This document shows positions 8,104 to 18,031 of a DNA stretch of 59,336 nucleotides, piece by piece. The DNA is taken from NCBI GenBank assembly GCA_937889595.1, contig CALAOR010000048.1:1-59336 (forward strand). The letters run 5' to 3'. The stretch comes from an uncultured bacterium (GTDB lineage: Bacteria > Oederibacteriota > PGYV01 > Palsa-1178). The notes under the pieces were generated by a model. The model worked only from the letters and a program-made list of their open reading frames with translations, had not been told where the DNA came from and made no database searches. Within the stretch, counting starts at the first letter, position 1, and every line of letters starts with the position of its first letter. A program made the translations under genes and the position numbers.

Positions 8104-8520
8104 TTACCCCATCGACGCTATGTACTCGTACACAAAGGAACCCCTTATGTCGTCCATTGTGAGCGAACTAATGCTGTTGTCATTTTTTATTGTCTGCGGC
8201 GTTATTATGGATTCCATGCCGTTGACGAACTTTAACGCGCATGCTTTTTCCCCAACTTTTCTTATCCTGATCTCATATATAAACTCAGCCGTATCCCCGA
8301 ACCTCACCGCTGTCTTTATGACCTGTTTGATCTTGTCTATATGAAGTGTCCTGTTTTTGGCCGTTAGATCCTCTTTTAACCCGTCAAGCGCAGGTATGGC
8401 CGTTTTTATAAGGAAATTTTCAATATCCCTGTTTAATTTTGCCGCTGCCACGCCGTCTGAAAATTTTTCAGTGTCCTTGCTTTCAAAATAATCATTAAGT
8501 TCTTCCTTCCAGTCGTACAT
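8104..8520 (-). CDS. Conserved-looking cytoplasmic protein of unknown function
   Basis: This 138-residue soluble protein starts MYDWKEELNDYFESKDTEKF. The ATG at 8520 is preferred because GGAGG lies 7 nt upstream; the frame is open to 8541. The first half looks helical and acidic (LNRDIENFLIKTAIPALDGL); the second half alternates strands (FIYEIRIRKVGEKACALKFV). No family was recognised. It lies about 100 nt downstream of the atp operon on the same strand and could be read through from it, but there is no functional link. Confidence 0.5.
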   Translation of the reverse strand: MYDWKEELNDYFESKDTEKFSDGVAAAKLNRDIENFLIKTAIPALDGLKEDLTAKNRTLHIDKIKQVIKTAVRFGDTAEFIYEIRIRKVGEKACALKFVNGMESIITPQTIKNDNSISSLTMDDIRGSFVYEYIASMG

Positions 8521-8620
8521 TTTTAAACCTCCATTATTCACCGCATGTATTTTCCCGCCGTTTTACGCCGTGTTTTGCGGAATAGATTATTTTATCAGCG
8601 CCGGACGATAGTATCAAGCA

Positions 8621-9502
8621 TTAATTGGTCACCGCCTCAAAACCCGCAATGATATCCAGCAATTCGGATGTGATCTGGTCCTGGCGCTCCTGATTGTAAG
8701 AACCCGTCAGTAAATCTATGTGGTCGTCTATGTGTTTTTCCGCCGCCTGCATGGATGCAAGCCTTGCGGCGTTTTCACTGGTCAAAGAATCCACAAAAGC
8801 CTTGAACAGTTCCATGTACAGCAGGTTCCGGATAAGCGCTGAAAACAGCCCGTTCCTTTCCATTTTATACATGGGTATAGTTTTTGAATCCCATTTTTTG
8901 GCCTTAAGGCTTTCCAGGTAGTTCTTGTCTATGGGAAGCAGAACTTTCATGTAAGGCGCGTATTTGATGCCTTCTTTTGACGGAACATTGTAGAAAAGCA
9001 GGACGCGCCCGACTTTCATTTCCTCCCGCCATTTTTCTATTTTTACAAGCAGGTCCTGGAGTATGGGTGTTACATTGCCGGATAGCCCGGCTGGATACGG
9101 CATGGTTGCCGCTGCTCTTAAGCCTTTATCTTCAAGTTTTGAGGCTATCCTGTCGCCTAAACATATTACTTCGAGCCCGCTGCTTATAAATCCGGCCGTT
9201 TCTTTCACGGCATATGCCGAAACTATTTCATTGAACTGGCCGCACATACCCATATCCGAACCGAATATTATTGCTCCTGTCTTAAGCCCGGTCTGTGTTT
9301 CTTTCAGGCCCTTTAGATTTTTAAAATCACGCAGCGCCACCTGCAGCCCCATTTCAATGTTATTGCCGTAAAGTTCCAGGGCGTCAAGCATCTTTTCATA
9401 CTGCCTCATGCTCACAGCCGCGAGGATCTTCATGGTTTTAACTATGGACTTAAGCGACTGCGCGCTTGATATTTTCCTCTTTATCGCCTCAAGAGACTCC
9501 AT
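8621..9502 (-). CDS. atpG: N-ATPase gamma subunit
   Basis: This 293-residue rotor-shaft subunit has the two long terminal helices of the gamma family: [20 protein letters not shown] and [13 protein letters not shown] at the N-terminus, and [20 protein letters not shown] near residue 245. The shaft turns inside the alpha3beta3 head and couples ion flow to ATP chemistry. It is the last gene of the operon, the position expected in N-ATPase clusters, and it overlaps atpA by 14 nt. Confidence 0.88.
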   Translation of the reverse strand: MESLEAIKRKISSAQSLKSIVKTMKILAAVSMRQYEKMLDALELYGNNIEMGLQVALRDFKNLKGLKETQTGLKTGAIIFGSDMGMCGQFNEIVSAYAVKETAGFISSGLEVICLGDRIASKLEDKGLRAAATMPYPAGLSGNVTPILQDLLVKIEKWREEMKVGRVLLFYNVPSKEGIKYAPYMKVLLPIDKNYLESLKAKKWDSKTIPMYKMERNGLFSALIRNLLYMELFKAFVDSLTSENAARLASMQAAEKHIDDHIDLLTGSYNQERQDQITSELLDIIAGFEAVTN

Positions 9503-11045
9503 TTTTCACATCCTGCTTTTTTTGCGGTATTAATTTCACTGCCTCTTCCAGGATCTTCTTTTTCTCTTCAGGACTTAATATACGGCCGGACATGATCGAA
9601 TCCTTGATCCCTGCCAGGCCTGTTTCCGCGAATTGCCCCAGTTTTTCCTTAATTTCGCTTATTTTATTCAGATCCACGCCGTCCAAAAGCCCCTCTGTTA
9701 CGCATAGTAAAATAACCACCTGGGCAACAACTGAGAGCGGTTTATACTGCGGCTGTTTTAAGACTTCCCGTATCCTGTGCCCGCGGTCCAGAGCTTTGCG
9801 CGTAGGCTCATCCAACCTTGTCGAGAAACGCTCAAATACCTCAAGTTCCTCAAACTGCGAGTATGACAGTTTCAGGTTCCCCGCGACTTCCCTGTAAGCG
9901 GTTATCTGCGCCTGTCCGCCCACGCGCGAAACAGACTGGCCCACGTCCACAGGCGGCATGATGCCTTCCTGGTAAAGTTTGGGCGACAGGTATATCTGTC
10001 CGTCTGTTATTGATACGAGGTTTGTCGGTATGTAAGCCGCGATATTCTGCGCTTCTGTTTCTATAACAGGAAGTGCGGTCAATGAGCCTCCGCCTTTTTC
10101 CTGTGTGAGCCGCGTCGCGCGCTCTAAAAGCCTTGAATGTATGTAAAATATGTCGCCGGGATACGCCTCCCTCGCGGGCGGCCGCCTTAATAATAATGAA
10201 AGTTCCCTGTAGGCCCGCGCGTGCCTGCTTAAGTCGTCATAAATAATAAGCACGTCCCTTCCCTTTTCCATGAAATATTCCGCCATGGAACATGCCGCGT
10301 AAGGCGCAATAAAATTCATGCCCGGCGACTCGTCGCCGCTTGCGGCCACAACTATGGTGTATTCCATGGCATTGTATTTCCTCAGGTCTTCGATGAATTT
10401 GGCGGTCCCCGAACTCTGCTGGGAGATCGAGCAGTAAACGCAAATTACATTCTTGTCTTTCTGGTTTATGATGGTATCAAGCACGACAGACGACTTTCCC
10501 ACCTGCCTGTCCCCGAGTATAAGTTCTCTTTGGCCCTTACCTATGGGTATAAGCGCGTCTATGGCAAGTATGCCTGTCTGCAGCGGAACGGACACAGGCG
10601 CCCTGTCCATGATGGCCGGCGACTCGCGCTCTATCGGGTAGCGTATTGTTGTTTCTATTTTTTTCCCGTTATCAAGCGGGGCTCCCAGCGGATTTACGAC
10701 CCTGCCAAGCAGGGCCTCGCCCACAGGAACATCGACCACGCGTCCGGTGCGCTTTACTTCCATGCCCGCTGATATGTCATCGCTGAAATCAAGCATGACA
10801 ACCGATATGTCATCAGGCTCCAGGTTAAAGGCAATGCCATATTTGCCTCCGGGAAAAAGCACGAGTTCGTCTGATTTAACCCCGGGCAGGCCCTTAACCC
10901 TGGCTATGCCCTTTGCCACGTGCCAGACAATCCCTGTCTCTGAAAGGTATAGGTCCGAGTCCCTTGCAGAGAGCGCCTGTTTTGCCTTGTCAAGAACGTT
11001 GTCAAGCAGGCCGTTTAAATTTTTTTCATTACCGCTGTTTTCCAT
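9489..11045 (-). CDS. atpA: N-ATPase alpha subunit
   Basis: This 518-residue non-catalytic nucleotide-binding subunit has the order expected for F-type alpha: beta-barrel, P-loop domain, helical C-terminus. The P-loop reads GDRQVGKSS (residues 178-186), not the usual GDRQTGKT, so threonine is replaced by valine and the Mg-ligand Thr by Ser. Other alpha landmarks are intact ([33 protein letters not shown]). It overlaps atpG at its 3' end and follows atpF by 34 nt. Confidence 0.92.
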   Translation of the reverse strand: MENSGNEKNLNGLLDNVLDKAKQALSARDSDLYLSETGIVWHVAKGIARVKGLPGVKSDELVLFPGGKYGIAFNLEPDDISVVMLDFSDDISAGMEVKRTGRVVDVPVGEALLGRVVNPLGAPLDNGKKIETTIRYPIERESPAIMDRAPVSVPLQTGILAIDALIPIGKGQRELILGDRQVGKSSVVLDTIINQKDKNVICVYCSISQQSSGTAKFIEDLRKYNAMEYTIVVAASGDESPGMNFIAPYAACSMAEYFMEKGRDVLIIYDDLSRHARAYRELSLLLRRPPAREAYPGDIFYIHSRLLERATRLTQEKGGGSLTALPVIETEAQNIAAYIPTNLVSITDGQIYLSPKLYQEGIMPPVDVGQSVSRVGGQAQITAYREVAGNLKLSYSQFEELEVFERFSTRLDEPTRKALDRGHRIREVLKQPQYKPLSVVAQVVILLCVTEGLLDGVDLNKISEIKEKLGQFAETGLAGIKDSIMSGRILSPEEKKKILEEAVKLIPQKKQDVKNGVS

Positions 11046-11079
11046 TATTTTCTCCGTTATACTTGATTACAATGCCCCG

Positions 11080-11829
11080 TTACGCCCATACTTTCTTTAG
11101 TTCTTCATCAAGCTGTTTTAAATACTCCTGCACGCTCCACGCGATCAGGTAACCGTCCAGGACAAGTTCCACTCCGCACACGTCCCTGCTTATTTCAAAA
11201 TCAATTTGGCCCGCGTATGAAAACTTTTCCTTTATCGCGATGTTAATTTCGTTTTTTACGGGTTCTTTCACTTCGAATGAACTCCGGATTTTCAGCGGGA
11301 TCTTTGAATCCCCGATCTTCGCCTTTATGTCCTGAGCCTTGGCGCTTTCAATATCCAGTATTTTTTTTAAAAACACCCCTGATATCCTCTGTGAAAGTTC
11401 CTCGCCGGCCAGGTCTTTCAGGGCTTTTTCAGCGAGTAAGAACATGAACTCCCCGCTTCGCTCCTTTAAGCCATCCAGAAAAACCTGTTTTTGAGCCTCT
11501 ATATCCTTGTACCATGTCTGCTTTACAGTTTCCGCCTCGGCCCGGTACTGCGCCAGTAAGGTCTCTTTGGCCCTGTCGGCGGCGGCCCTTGCTTCGTCAA
11601 GCATCCTTGCCGAATCCCCGCTTAATTTTTCATTTGCGGCCCTGTTTTGTTTTACCAGTTCTTCCGCATCGGCGTTCTTAGCCCCGGCTTCCGAAATATC
11701 TTTTGATATTTTAGCCTGCCTTTCATCCATAGCCTTTATTATTCTTTTGAACAGGAATTTATTCAGAAGAAATATGAGTATGGAAAAATTAATTATCTGG
11801 GCTATGAACGTGAACAAGTCAATTTGCAT
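11080..11829 (-). CDS. atpF: N-ATPase long b subunit with delta-like C-terminus
   Basis: This 249-residue stator subunit has an N-terminal membrane anchor (FIAQIINFSILIFLLNKFLF), a long charged coiled coil (about residues 35-120) and a globular C-terminal part of about 110 residues (LAEKALKDLAGEELSQRISG, then EKFSYAGQIDFEISRD). Ordinary b subunits are about 155-170 residues. No separate delta gene (atpH) is present, and the C-terminal part probably takes its place, as is typical of N-ATPase operons. It starts 3 nt after the atpE stop. Confidence 0.87.
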   Translation of the reverse strand: MQIDLFTFIAQIINFSILIFLLNKFLFKRIIKAMDERQAKISKDISEAGAKNADAEELVKQNRAANEKLSGDSARMLDEARAAADRAKETLLAQYRAEAETVKQTWYKDIEAQKQVFLDGLKERSGEFMFLLAEKALKDLAGEELSQRISGVFLKKILDIESAKAQDIKAKIGDSKIPLKIRSSFEVKEPVKNEINIAIKEKFSYAGQIDFEISRDVCGVELVLDGYLIAWSVQEYLKQLDEELKKVWA

Positions 11830-11832
11830 TGT

Positions 11833-12111
11833 CTACTTCCCTCCGTGCATTATTATGTAGTTCCAGAACGGGTTTGTGAAGATCAGTATGATCGATATTA
11901 CCAGGCAGTAAATCGCGAGCGACTCTATCATGGCAAGCCCCACAAAAAGATTCCGCGAGATAGTATCGGCTTCGTCAGGCTGCTGGGCCACTGCTTCCAG
12001 GGCCTTCATTATGGCCAATGCTTCCCCTATGGCGGGTACCATGGTGCCTATGGCGATCGTCGCGCCTGAAGTGATTATTGAAACCATTGCTATTATCGTG
12101 ATGTTATCCAT
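11833..12111 (-). CDS. atpE: N-ATPase c subunit with sodium-binding signature
   Basis: This 92-residue hairpin of two membrane helices forms the rotor ring. Helix 1 has Glu30 (PAIGEALAIMKAL) and helix 2 has Glu63-Ser64 and Tyr68 (AMIESLAIYCLV). The Glu/Gln, Glu-Ser and Tyr ligand set marks sodium-translocating rings, and N-ATPases carry two acidic residues. The polar loop reads AVAQQPDEAD (41-50), where most F-type rings have Arg-Gln-Pro; the loop arginine is glutamine. It overlaps atpB by one base. Confidence 0.92.
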   Translation of the reverse strand: MDNITIIAMVSIITSGATIAIGTMVPAIGEALAIMKALEAVAQQPDEADTISRNLFVGLAMIESLAIYCLVISIILIFTNPFWNYIIMHGGK

Positions 12112-12815
12112 TATTTTTCCTCCTTTCTTTTATTTGGATTTTTTGTTCCTGTGGAAACGGCTACGGCCGATCCTATGAACACGGTGGCAAGCGTGAAAAA
12201 TATATAGGCCTGCACGGTCCCTATCAATAAACCGAACAACTGCATGACTACAGGGACAAATAAGGGGACTATCATAAGCAGAACCCCGCCTATCAGGGAG
12301 CCGCTCATAATGTTCCCGAAAAGCCTCACTGCCAGCGACACTGTCCTGGATAATTCGCTTATGATGTTAAAAGGCAGCATAATGACCGAGGGTTCCGTGT
12401 AATTCTTAAGGAATTCAATCACCCCTTTTTTCATTATCCCAAAGACCGGCACTGCGATAAAAACGCTGACAGCCAGAGCCGCGGTGGTCGAGAGCGAGGC
12501 CGTGGGAGCATGATAGCCAGGCACCGATTCAAGCACATTTGAAGTAAAAATAAAAAGGAATAATCCCCCGAGGAACGGAAGATACGGCCCGGGATCGATC
12601 TTCATGACATCATATATCTGCGAGCGGCACATGGCAATACCGGTCTCAAGCAGCCCCTGCCACCTTGATATCTTCGGACCCGAAGTGATCGAGCGCGTGG
12701 CAAGCCAGGAAATGACACAAAGCACCGCCATGACTATCCACGTGCAGGCAATGGTCTGGTTTATCACAAAGAAACCGGCTTTGAAATATATGACTTTGTC
12801 TGAATTAATTTCCAT
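12111..12815 (-). CDS. atpB: N-ATPase a subunit
   Basis: This 234-residue membrane stator subunit provides the half-channels for ion flow. The essential arginine is Arg164 in SLAVRLFGNIMSGSLIGG. Other family landmarks are FLFIFTSNVLESVPGY (about residues 87-102) and the C-terminal helix pair FGLLIGTVQAYIFFTLATVF. It overlaps atpR by 11 nt and atpE by one base, consistent with translational coupling. Confidence 0.92.
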   Translation of the reverse strand: MEINSDKVIYFKAGFFVINQTIACTWIVMAVLCVISWLATRSITSGPKISRWQGLLETGIAMCRSQIYDVMKIDPGPYLPFLGGLFLFIFTSNVLESVPGYHAPTASLSTTAALAVSVFIAVPVFGIMKKGVIEFLKNYTEPSVIMLPFNIISELSRTVSLAVRLFGNIMSGSLIGGVLLMIVPLFVPVVMQLFGLLIGTVQAYIFFTLATVFIGSAVAVSTGTKNPNKRKEEK

Positions 12816-13104
12816 TTATTTTCTCCGCCCCGGTCTTTTTATTCTTTAACATGTTGACCCTGATTGCGCGCACGATGATAAACCCAACCGCGCACGCGAT
12901 AAGCCTGTCAAAATGCCCGCCGTATCCCGCCGCAATAAAAACAGCAAGGCAAAATCCTATCCTGAGCGCGAACCCGCCCATGATGAACAGGATGTTTTTT
13001 TTAGCCGCGCCTATGCTCCTCACGCTTTTCCAGAGCATCATGGTGTAAATATATGCCGCAATTGCACCGCCGAAAAAAGCCGCTATTATCAGGATTATGT
13101 TCAT
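12805..13104 (-). CDS. atpR: N-ATPase AtpR subunit
   Basis: This 99-residue protein has three membrane helices, the last ending in a basic tail. AtpR is found only in N-ATPase operons, between atpQ and atpB, and is thought to assist assembly of the c ring. Supporting features are the YTMMLWKSVRSIG motif, an intramembrane arginine in GGFALRIGFCLAVF, and exact operon position. It overlaps atpQ by 4 nt and atpB by 11 nt. Confidence 0.87.
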   Translation of the reverse strand: MNIILIIAAFFGGAIAAYIYTMMLWKSVRSIGAAKKNILFIMGGFALRIGFCLAVFIAAGYGGHFDRLIACAVGFIIVRAIRVNMLKNKKTGAEKINGN

Positions 13105-13463
13105 TGTTGGTCCTTTGGGATCTGTGTTTTGGGATCTGTAATAGTCTTATCGGCTTCACCCGGGTTCGAGTCCCCGGACTTATCCGCGCTGTTTTTTGAG
13201 GTTTTTTCCACCCATCGCCACGCGATTACACAGCCAAGCACAAGCCCGGCAAACATGAACATCAGGGTGAAAGAATACCTTCCCGGAAAAACGCTTTCAA
13301 GCCACCTGCCCAGCGCTATGCCTATCAAAAGAGGAAGCGTGATCGACCAGCCTATTATGCCGAGCGTGCCTATCCAGGCCATTGTGCCCATGCCTTTTTG
13401 GGCCCTTGCCTTTAACCTGCGCGCTTCTTTTTCACCAATATTTTTTTTAAATTCATCCTTCAT
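13101..13463 (-). CDS. atpQ: N-ATPase AtpQ (AtpI-like) subunit
   Basis: This 120-residue protein has two membrane helices (about residues 30-52 and 68-88) separated by a short basic loop (ALGRWLESVFPGRYS), the pattern of the AtpI/AtpQ family implicated in c-ring assembly or Mg2+ supply. The tail after residue 90 is hydrophilic. AGGAGA lies upstream of the ATG. Its start lies 270 nt after the atpC stop, a gap occupied by a palindromic element. Confidence 0.85.
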   Translation of the reverse strand: MKDEFKKNIGEKEARRLKARAQKGMGTMAWIGTLGIIGWSITLPLLIGIALGRWLESVFPGRYSFTLMFMFAGLVLGCVIAWRWVEKTSKNSADKSGDSNPGEADKTITDPKTQIPKDQQ

Positions 13464-13530
13464 TGCCTTCTTTTCTCCTTTATCATTTTGACGCTGCCGG
13501 AATACCCTATAAATCGATGAAATTATTTAT

Positions 13531-13668
13531 CGAGTCCGGTGCGGATGAAATTTTTCTATGGCCTGTGCGCCACTAAAACCCTTATAATACAAGCATGCCA
13601 TGAACCCGAACCCAGCGAGTGGTTCATGGCGCACAATCCATAGAAAAATTTCATCCGTGCCGGACTCG
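13531..13668. repeat. 138-bp palindromic element inside the atp operon
   Basis: Two 42-nt arms (13531-13572 and 13627-13668) are complementary with four mismatches; they share CGGATGAAATTTTTCTATGG. The 54-nt loop holds a competing smaller inverted repeat, GCCATGAACC / GGTTCATGGC. The element fills most of the atpC-atpQ gap. No clear target-site duplication was found. It may be an inserted MITE-like repeat or an intra-operon RNA structure that sets the F1:Fo ratio. Confidence 0.75.
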
Positions 13669-13733
13669 ACCTATCATTAAGGCCATGTACCATTCGCAGT
13701 AGCTCAGGTACACGGCATGCTTTTCCGGCAGTA

Positions 13734-15529
<1,796 letters not shown>

Positions 15530-15578
15530 TTACCGGTTATTGAATGCGGATTTAGGGTATAGCCCATTTTGTAACAAA

Positions 15579-15607
15579 ATTATACGCCAGCTTTTGGCGC
15601 GTGTCAA
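15579..15607 (-). promoter_or_regulatory. Consensus promoter of the atp operon with palindromic spacer
   Basis: TTGACA (minus strand, 15602-15607), 17-bp spacer, TATAAT (15579-15584). The spacer contains the inverted repeat CGCCA-N5-TGGCG, which could be a repressor site. Confidence 0.87.
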
Positions 15608-15621
15608 GGCAAGTGTGTGAC

Positions 15622-15661
15622 CTTGAAAATCGCATTAGGGGTCTTGTTTGCGATTTTCAAG
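15622..15661. repeat. Dispersed hairpin repeat, copy 1 (divergent)
   Basis: Arms CTTGAAAATCGCA and TGCGATTTTCAAG (13 bp, perfect) around a loop beginning TTAGGGGTCT. It belongs to the family at 15787, 31533 and 32373. The gene-free stretch 15494-15851 holds this copy, copy 2, the atp promoter and otherwise nothing recognised. Confidence 0.7.
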
Positions 15662-15786
15662 TGTGTAAAATCCATATAATAATAGGCTAAACACGGCTAA
15701 AGAATCCGTCTAAAAATCAGCCAAAGGGTGAAACATTGGATTTTATCCAATTTACCAAATATTTGATTAAAATGGGGTCTTACACA

Positions 15787-15829
15787 ATCCTAAAATCGCA
15801 TATATAGACCTCTAATGCGATTTTAGGAT
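15787..15829. repeat. Dispersed hairpin repeat, copy 2
   Basis: Arms ATCCTAAAATCGCAT and ATGCGATTTTAGGAT (15 bp, perfect). The 13-nt loop, read on the minus strand, carries the family core TAGAGGTCTATAT. It lies just past the stop of the gene at 15852. Confidence 0.75.
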
Positions 15830-15851
15830 GTGGAGGCTGTGGGAGTTACGC

Positions 15852-16166
15852 CTATTTTTTATATTTTACCTTTTCCTTCAATGATTTAACCTTTCTTTCC
15901 ATGGTATTATCCTCTATGTCCCTGCGGTCATCTATCCTGATCGTGGTGACCACCCTTAAGACATCGCCGTCCGCGAATACTTCCTCGTGCATTTCCCTGG
16001 CAGCATCAAAGAGCTCATTTAAAGCCGCTTCGGCCACTGTTCCCATGGACCCGACCTGATGCTTTATGCCGCGGCGTTCCAGAACTTTAACAGCTCCGAC
16101 CACATATTCGCTGGTTGATGTTTTCTTTGTGCCCACAGGCACCACGCTTATTTCCATAATAGCCAT
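15852..16166 (-). CDS. MTH1187/YkoF-family thiamine-binding-like protein
   Basis: This 104-residue ferredoxin-like protein belongs to the DUF77 (MTH1187) family. It begins MAIMEISVVPVGTKKTSTSEYV and has the conserved RRGIKHQVGSMGTVAE and LFDAAREMHEEVF segments followed by RVVTTIRIDDRRD. Relatives bind thiamine or hydroxymethylpyrimidine. AGGAGG lies 5 nt before the ATG. No thiamine genes are adjacent, so the role is inferred from family only. Confidence 0.78.
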   Translation of the reverse strand: MAIMEISVVPVGTKKTSTSEYVVGAVKVLERRGIKHQVGSMGTVAEAALNELFDAAREMHEEVFADGDVLRVVTTIRIDDRRDIEDNTMERKVKSLKEKVKYKK

Positions 16167-16202
16167 ATTGGCCTCCTTTTCGAAAATTCTTCAATTCTTT
16201 TA

Positions 16203-16862
16203 TTATCTTACCGTAAATAACAGGAATCCGAAAAAATGACACGTGCTGCCCGCCAATACGAACAGATGCCAGACAGGATGATGATACGGCATTTTTCTAT
16301 ACAGGTAAAAAAACGTGCCGCATGTGTAACACAGTCCGCCGGCAGCGATCCACTTTAATAACCCCATTGGCGCGTTTTTAATAAGCGGCTTAAAAACTAT
16401 TACCAGCCCCCATCCCATTAATATGTAGAATACCACCGACATAAAATCCCATTTTCCCAGCAGGAATATTTTTGACAATATGCCGAGTATGGCAAACCCC
16501 CATATGACGCCGAACATAGTCCAGCCGTGCTGCCCGCGCAAATAAATCAGCATTATGGGGGTATATGTTCCGCCTATTAAGATGTATATGGAAGCAAAAT
16601 CCATGAGTTCAAAAAAACGTTTTACTTTAGGCGCGGAAATGGCGTGGGATAAAGTGGACATGAGATAAAGGATGACAAGTGAAGTCCCAAAAACAGACAA
16701 AGAAACAATCTTCCACGCGTCGCCCTGCTTTGCCGCAAAGACAACGAGCAGTACAAGCGCGGCCACGGATAAAGCCGCTCCTATGCCGTGTATTACAGAA
16801 TTCGCAATTTCCTCGCCAAAGCTCTGATGGTCCACTACAGAGCCAGTATTGTCATCAGCCAT
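16203..16862 (-). CDS. Hemolysin III family membrane protein
   Basis: This 219-residue protein with seven membrane helices belongs to the hemolysin III/PAQR family. It has the signature EEIANSVIHGIGAALSV at residues 17-33 and the C-terminal HPVWHLFVLAGSTCHFFGF. The conserved His and Ser/Asp positions form a metal site in PAQR receptors and suggest hydrolase chemistry, but the bacterial function is not settled. It lies 36 nt upstream of the thiamine-binding-like gene on the same strand. Confidence 0.88.
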   Translation of the reverse strand: MADDNTGSVVDHQSFGEEIANSVIHGIGAALSVAALVLLVVFAAKQGDAWKIVSLSVFGTSLVILYLMSTLSHAISAPKVKRFFELMDFASIYILIGGTYTPIMLIYLRGQHGWTMFGVIWGFAILGILSKIFLLGKWDFMSVVFYILMGWGLVIVFKPLIKNAPMGLLKWIAAGGLCYTCGTFFYLYRKMPYHHPVWHLFVLAGSTCHFFGFLLFTVR

Positions 16863-16929
16863 GTTTCACCTTCCTATATCCTTTATAATACAACAAGGAT
16901 AAAAGAAGTCAAGACCGGGCAGCTTACGG

Positions 16930-17088
16930 TTATACCTTTTTGTCCCCGAGCATCTCGTAAGTATTGTTCTCGCATTTTACATACATAGCATCACCTACAA
17001 AGGCCACATAATCATTTTCATCCCCGTAATTCATTAATTTATCGGGCTTGAGTGTTTTGCCGTCTTTGGTTACTATTTCTTTGCACAT
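16930..17088 (-). CDS. Short hypothetical protein
   Basis: This 52-residue protein starts MCKEIVTKDGKTLKPDKL. The ATG at 17088 is preferred because GGGAGG lies 6 nt upstream and the promoter at 17124-17151 precedes it. Two cysteines (residues 2 and 40) are present. The predicted shape is a few beta strands. No family was recognised. It is divergent from the XRE regulator. Confidence 0.5.
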   Translation of the reverse strand: MCKEIVTKDGKTLKPDKLMNYGDENDYVAFVGDAMYVKCENNTYEMLGDKKV

Positions 17089-17123
17089 CGTATTCCTCCC
17101 TGCGCGAGTCATGTAGACATACA

Positions 17124-17151
17124 ATTGTACATCTTTTTCTGCGCAGGTCAA
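17124..17151 (-). promoter_or_regulatory. Promoter with palindromic -10 region
   Basis: TTGACC (17146-17151), 16-bp spacer, TACAAT (17124-17129) on the minus strand. The -10 sits in the perfect palindrome TACAATTGTA, a possible operator for the neighbouring XRE regulator (inference). Confidence 0.5.
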
Positions 17152-17257
17152 TTCACCACAAGGAATATATAATTATTACTCATGGGCAATACATTTTTAA
17201 ACCTTATCATGGTATACTTCATCAACATCAACAGTGCAAAAAGCAGGCGGAGTACAA

Positions 17258-17626
17258 ATGGAGGGCATTATGGATGATTTGAACAAGAGGCTCGGGCTAA
17301 AAATTTCTTTTTTGCGCAAGCAATTCAACATGACCCAGGAACAGCTCAGCGAGCAGACATCCTTAAGCCAGAACTTTTTAAGCCAGCTTGAAACCGGCAG
17401 GAAGACTCCAAGCATACTTACCCTGTCAAAAATTTCCGGGGCCATTAACGTTCCTTTGTCCATGCTTTTCGACGGGCAGGAGCCATGCAAAAATATCAGC
17501 GATAACGCGTATTCACTGGACAAAAAGCTGCTTCGTGCATTCTGCAGGTTAAGCAAAACAGAAAAAAAGTTCATGCTGAACATGATAGAAGCGCTTATTA
17601 AAAAAAGAAAACCAATGAAAAAGTAA
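17258..17626 (+). CDS. XRE family transcriptional regulator
   Basis: This 122-residue protein has an N-terminal Cro/C1-type HTH (about residues 8-66): ISFLRKQFNMTQEQLSEQTS then LSQNFLSQLETGRKTPSILT. It probably dimerises through the basic C-terminal helix (LSKTEKKFMLNMIEALIKKR). Start ATG at 17258 has GGAG 5 nt upstream; ATG at 17270 with GGAGGG is equally possible. It is divergent from the short gene at 16930-17088 and may control it. Confidence 0.8.
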   Translation: MEGIMDDLNKRLGLKISFLRKQFNMTQEQLSEQTSLSQNFLSQLETGRKTPSILTLSKISGAINVPLSMLFDGQEPCKNISDNAYSLDKKLLRAFCRLSKTEKKFMLNMIEALIKKRKPMKK

Positions 17627-17642
17627 TATAGGGTTTTTGGGA

Positions 17643-17667
17643 GCCGGCTCCCCCGGGGGGAGCCGGC
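17643..17667. repeat. Strong GC-rich hairpin after the XRE gene
   Basis: Perfect 12-bp arms GCCGGCTCCCCC / GGGGGAGCCGGC with a 1-nt centre. It lies 16 nt after the XRE stop. It lacks a T-run, so termination would be Rho-assisted or absent. Confidence 0.5.
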
Positions 17668-17726
17668 GGTACGCGTTACGCATCGGATTCACGCTATATC
17701 GGTATACCCGCCATATTTATGTCAAT

Positions 17727-17810
17727 CTAGAAATCGCAATAGAGTATGGTTTGCATAAGTCACACATATAACAAAGGCGTGTAACTTATGCGCGCATTAT
17801 GGATTTCCAG
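17727..17810. repeat. 84-bp nested inverted repeat
   Basis: The inner stem GCATAAGTCACAC / GTGTAACTTATGC (17753-17765, 17779-17791) has one mismatch. The outer arms CTAGAAATC (17727) and GATTTCCAG (17802) have one mismatch. It is a structured element of unknown role. In the 405-nt gap 17627-18031 I see only this, the GC hairpin at 17643 and the serS promoter. Confidence 0.5.
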
Positions 17811-17958
17811 ATAAAATACGTTACTTTGTTCGTATATCACACGGTTTTGCAGGACTCATCCGTTGGGAGGCGCGTGGAGAATTATAAACAGCGCATTTCG
17901 CGGGCCTATAGTGGGTTTTGTATCAGGTCTATCGCGTTTTTCGGGATCAATAATTTCC

Positions 17959-17986
17959 TTGAAATATCCTGTGATTAATTTATAAT
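17959..17986 (+). promoter_or_regulatory. Promoter of serS
   Basis: TTGAAA (17959-17964), 16-bp spacer, TATAAT (17981-17986), 46 bases before the GTG start. No T-box-like leader is possible in this short space. Confidence 0.75.
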
Positions 17987-18031
17987 AATCAAGCAAAACA
18001 TAACCAAAAAAACACTGAAAGGATACGCGCC

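Noticed and set aside
13148-13172. tRNA T-arm-like sequence (GGGTTCGAGTCCCC)
   Set aside because: It lies inside atpQ coding sequence and no acceptor, D or anticodon arms surround it.
17643-17667. Intrinsic terminator of the XRE gene
   Set aside because: The stem is perfect but no T-run follows; listed as a hairpin only.
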